In this document: positions 5,739 through 7,525 of the stretch, in pieces
How the letters are laid out: each line of letters starts with the position of its first letter
How positions within the stretch are numbered: the first letter of the stretch is position 1
Assembly: GCA_021780545.1 (NCBI GenBank)
Contig: JAJXYP010000077.1
Span: 1-7,525 of the forward strand
Direction: 5' to 3'
Length of the DNA: 7,525 bases
DNA from: a bacterium
GTDB taxonomy: Bacteria > Patescibacteriota > Minisyncoccia > UBA6257 > 2-01-FULL-56-20
Position numbers and translations under genes: made by a program
Notes under the pieces: model-generated
The model's database searches: none
What the model was told of the DNA's origin: nothing
What the model saw: only the letters and a program-made list of their open reading frames with translations

Positions 5739-7385
5739 ATGCCAAAACGAGACCTGAAATATATTTTCGTGGTGGGGGGCGTCATGTCCGGCGTCGGTAA
5801 GGGCATCACTTCCGCCTCAATCGGCAAAATACTTCAGGCGCGCGGTTTCAGTGTTGCCGCGCTGAAAATCGATCCATACGTCAACGTCGATGCCGGAACG
5901 ATGAATCCGACTGAGCACGGCGAGGTATTTGTTTTGGATGACGGCATGGAGTGCGATCAGGACATGGGCAATTACGAGCGGTTCCTTGATCGAGACCTCA
6001 CCCGGGCGAACTATATGACGACCGGGAGCATTTACCTGGAGGTTATCCGCCGCGAGCGAAATCTGGAATACGGAGGGAAATCGGTGTCGGTCGTGCCCTA
6101 CATTCCGCTCGAAGTCATCGCCCGGATCAATCGCGCGGCCCGGCTTGCCGCCGCCGACGTGGTGCTCGTTGAAGTGGGCGGCACCGTGGGCGAATACGAG
6201 AACATTCTTTTTCTTGAGGCAATTCGGATCCTCCGGCTGAAACGGCCGAAGGATGTGCTTGTGGCGCTCGTGAGCTCGATCCCCGCGCTTGGCGCCGGCG
6301 GAACCGAGCTGAAAACAAAACCGACACAGCACGCGGTGCGGAATTTGAATGGCGTCGGGCTTCAACCGGATCTGATATTCGGCCGCGCGCCGGTGCCGCT
6401 CGACGCGAAGCGGAAGGAAAAGCTTTCGCTCATGTGCGGCGTCGCCGAAGAAGACGTGATTTCGGCGCCGAACGTCGAGAGCATCTACGACGTCCCTCTG
6501 AATTTTGAAAAAGAAAAACTGAGCGATCGCGTGATCGCGAAGCTCGGCCTTCGCTCCCGCCGGCACGATCTGAAAGAATGGCGCGCGCTGTCGCGCGTCG
6601 TGCATTCGGCCCGGAAGGAAGTGCGGATCGGCGTCGTGGGGAAATATTTCGATTCGGGCGATTTCATGCTGGCCGATTCATATATTTCAGTGCTCGAAGC
6701 GCTGAAGCACGCGGCGCATTCTTGGAAGCGGAAACCGGTGATCGAGTGGATAAACAGCGAGGAATTCGAGCGCGACCCGCACGCCTTGAAGTCGTTGCTT
6801 TCCTACGACGGCATTGTGATTCCGGGCGGGTTCGGCAGCCGCGGCGTCGAGGGGAAAATCGCCGCGATTCGGTATTGCCGCGAGCGGAGAATTCCTTATT
6901 TCGGACTGTGCTACGGCATGCAGCTGGCGGTCATCGAGTTTTCGCGCCACGTTGCCGGATTGCGGCGCGCCAACACCACGGAAATCGATCAAAAGACGCC
7001 GCACCCGGTAATTGACATCATGCCCGAACAGAAGAAGAATCTGGCGGCCAAGGATTATGGGGCGACGATGCGGCTTGGCGCATATCCGGCTTCCCTGCGG
7101 GAGGGCACAATCGCATTTAATGCCTATCGGGAGCCGTTAATCTCCGAACGCCACCGCCATCGGTACGAAGTGAATCCGGATTACATCAAGAAGCTCGGCG
7201 AACACGGCATGGTGTTTTCCGGTTTTTCTCCGGACCGGCGCTTGATGGAGATCGTCGAATTACCCCGGAACAAGCACCCGTTTTTCCTTGGAACGCAATT
7301 TCATCCGGAATTGAAATCGCGTCCGTTGCGCCCCCACCCGCTTTTTAAAGCATTTGTCGGAGCAGCCATTAAGAGAAAAAAATAG
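5739..7385 (+). CDS. pyrG: CTP synthase (glutamine-hydrolysing)
   Basis: Converts UTP to CTP using ATP and ammonia from glutamine, the last step of pyrimidine nucleotide synthesis. It is 548 residues, full length (E. coli enzyme 545). The synthase domain opens with KYIFVVGGVMSGVGKG (7-22, P-loop), then IDPYVNVDAGTMNPTEHGEV (44-63), ECDQDMGNYERF (71-82) and EVGGTVGEYE (145-154). The C-terminal class I glutamine amidotransferase domain has the oxyanion segment GGFGSRG (363-369), nucleophile C391 in GLCYGMQ, NTTEIDQKTPHPVID (412-426), and the catalytic His/Glu in QFHPE (H522, E524). ATG 5739 is preferred to the in-frame GTG at 5730 because MPKRDLKYIF gives the usual short N-terminus. No Shine-Dalgarno sequence is apparent. 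The nucleophile is followed by Tyr where most family members have Leu (CLGMQ); all catalytic residues are intact. The gene stands alone between the kinase and an unknown gene. Confidence 0.97.
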   Translation: MPKRDLKYIFVVGGVMSGVGKGITSASIGKILQARGFSVAALKIDPYVNVDAGTMNPTEHGEVFVLDDGMECDQDMGNYERFLDRDLTRANYMTTGSIYLEVIRRERNLEYGGKSVSVVPYIPLEVIARINRAARLAAADVVLVEVGGTVGEYENILFLEAIRILRLKRPKDVLVALVSSIPALGAGGTELKTKPTQHAVRNLNGVGLQPDLIFGRAPVPLDAKRKEKLSLMCGVAEEDVISAPNVESIYDVPLNFEKEKLSDRVIAKLGLRSRRHDLKEWRALSRVVHSARKEVRIGVVGKYFDSGDFMLADSYISVLEALKHAAHSWKRKPVIEWINSEEFERDPHALKSLLSYDGIVIPGGFGSRGVEGKIAAIRYCRERRIPYFGLCYGMQLAVIEFSRHVAGLRRANTTEIDQKTPHPVIDIMPEQKKNLAAKDYGATMRLGAYPASLREGTIAFNAYREPLISERHRHRYEVNPDYIKKLGEHGMVFSGFSPDRRLMEIVELPRNKHPFFLGTQFHPELKSRPLRPHPLFKAFVGAAIKRKK

Positions 7386-7397
7386 AATTCGGGGCCG

Positions 7398-7406
7398 TGG
7401 TATAAT
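7398..7406 (+). promoter_or_regulatory. Consensus extended -10 promoter, start codon at the predicted +1
   Basis: TGGTATAAT is a perfect extended -10 (TGn plus TATAAT). No -35 is visible (the region around 7378-7383 is A-rich). The hexamer ends six bases before the ATG at 7413, so the expected transcription start coincides with the A of the start codon and the mRNA would be leaderless. Confidence 0.7.
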
Positions 7407-7412
7407 ATGGGT

Positions 7413-7525
7413 ATGGATTTCGCGCCGATCTATCTTGTCCAGCGCTTTATTTTCCGGATCGGCGATTTTTTCCACCACTGGTATGTCGATGGGAGTCGGC
7501 GGTTTGCCGCGCTTTATATAGATCA
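7413..7525 (+). CDS. Unrecognised protein, N-terminal 37 residues (cut by right edge)
   Basis: An ATG directly downstream of a perfect extended -10 opens a frame that stays open to the window end. The visible N-terminus begins MDFAPIYLVQRF and is rich in aromatic and hydrophobic residues (Phe, Tyr, Trp, Ile) mixed with Arg and His, as in an amphipathic or membrane-associated start. It has no signal-peptide cleavage pattern. I cannot name a family; it vaguely resembles conserved hypothetical proteins of Parcubacteria, but that is memory, not evidence. It follows pyrG by 27 bases and has its own promoter. The full-length product is needed to say more. Confidence 0.6.
   Translation, partial: MDFAPIYLVQRFIFRIGDFFHHWYVDGSRRFAALYID

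Noticed and set aside
5817..6605. 262-residue open frame on the minus strand inside pyrG
   Set aside because: It is antisense to conserved, motif-bearing pyrG codons. GC-rich codon bias commonly creates such frames; it has no promoter or recognisable domain.

Overview
The window looks like a chromosomal segment from a Patescibacteria/CPR bacterium, most likely of the Parcubacteria type. The basis is the protein flavour (a PilB-like ATPase, a CTP synthase with a CYGMQ nucleophile motif, a stand-alone 5' nuclease), compact gene packing with few Shine-Dalgarno sequences, and short or absent 5' leaders. The taxon is an inference from remembered family resemblance, not from a marker tree. All protein genes are on the + strand; nothing suggests a phage, a transposon or a CRISPR array.

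Layout: (1) positions 2-1573, the 3' part of a type IV pilus/type II secretion assembly ATPase (pilB/gspE family), cut by the left edge. (2) positions 1574-1869, a roughly 300-base gap that is not empty. On the minus strand it carries a consensus promoter (1834-1806) and a strongly folded RNA (core 1800-1631). A minus-strand hairpin with a U tract (1544-1522), inside the end of pilB, could end that transcript. (3) positions 1870-4277, a tight operon ruvB - tsaE - stand-alone 5'-3' exonuclease, with a 12-base gap and then a 4-base ATGA overlap. (4) positions 4339-5676, a membrane-bound PAS sensor histidine kinase without an adjacent response regulator, preceded by an extended -10 element. (5) positions 5739-7385, full-length CTP synthase (pyrG). 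(6) positions 7413-7525, the start of an unrecognised gene with an extended -10 promoter so close that its mRNA should be leaderless.

Functionally this is a housekeeping cluster: Holliday-junction branch migration (RuvB), t6A tRNA modification (TsaE), DNA flap/primer processing (5' nuclease), signalling (histidine kinase) and pyrimidine nucleotide supply (PyrG). The exonuclease ends in QKGLF, which resembles a beta-clamp-binding motif and would tie it to replication.

The main discovery candidate is the minus-strand RNA. A 23-pair closing helix (one mismatch) encloses a four-way junction with a 23-pair arm capped by a UNCG-type tetraloop and two smaller hairpins. Ten positions pair as G-U only on the minus strand and would be A/C mismatches on the plus strand, which assigns the strand. 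It matches none of the RNA families whose signatures I could check by eye (tmRNA, RNase P, SRP, 6S, T-box, common riboswitches).
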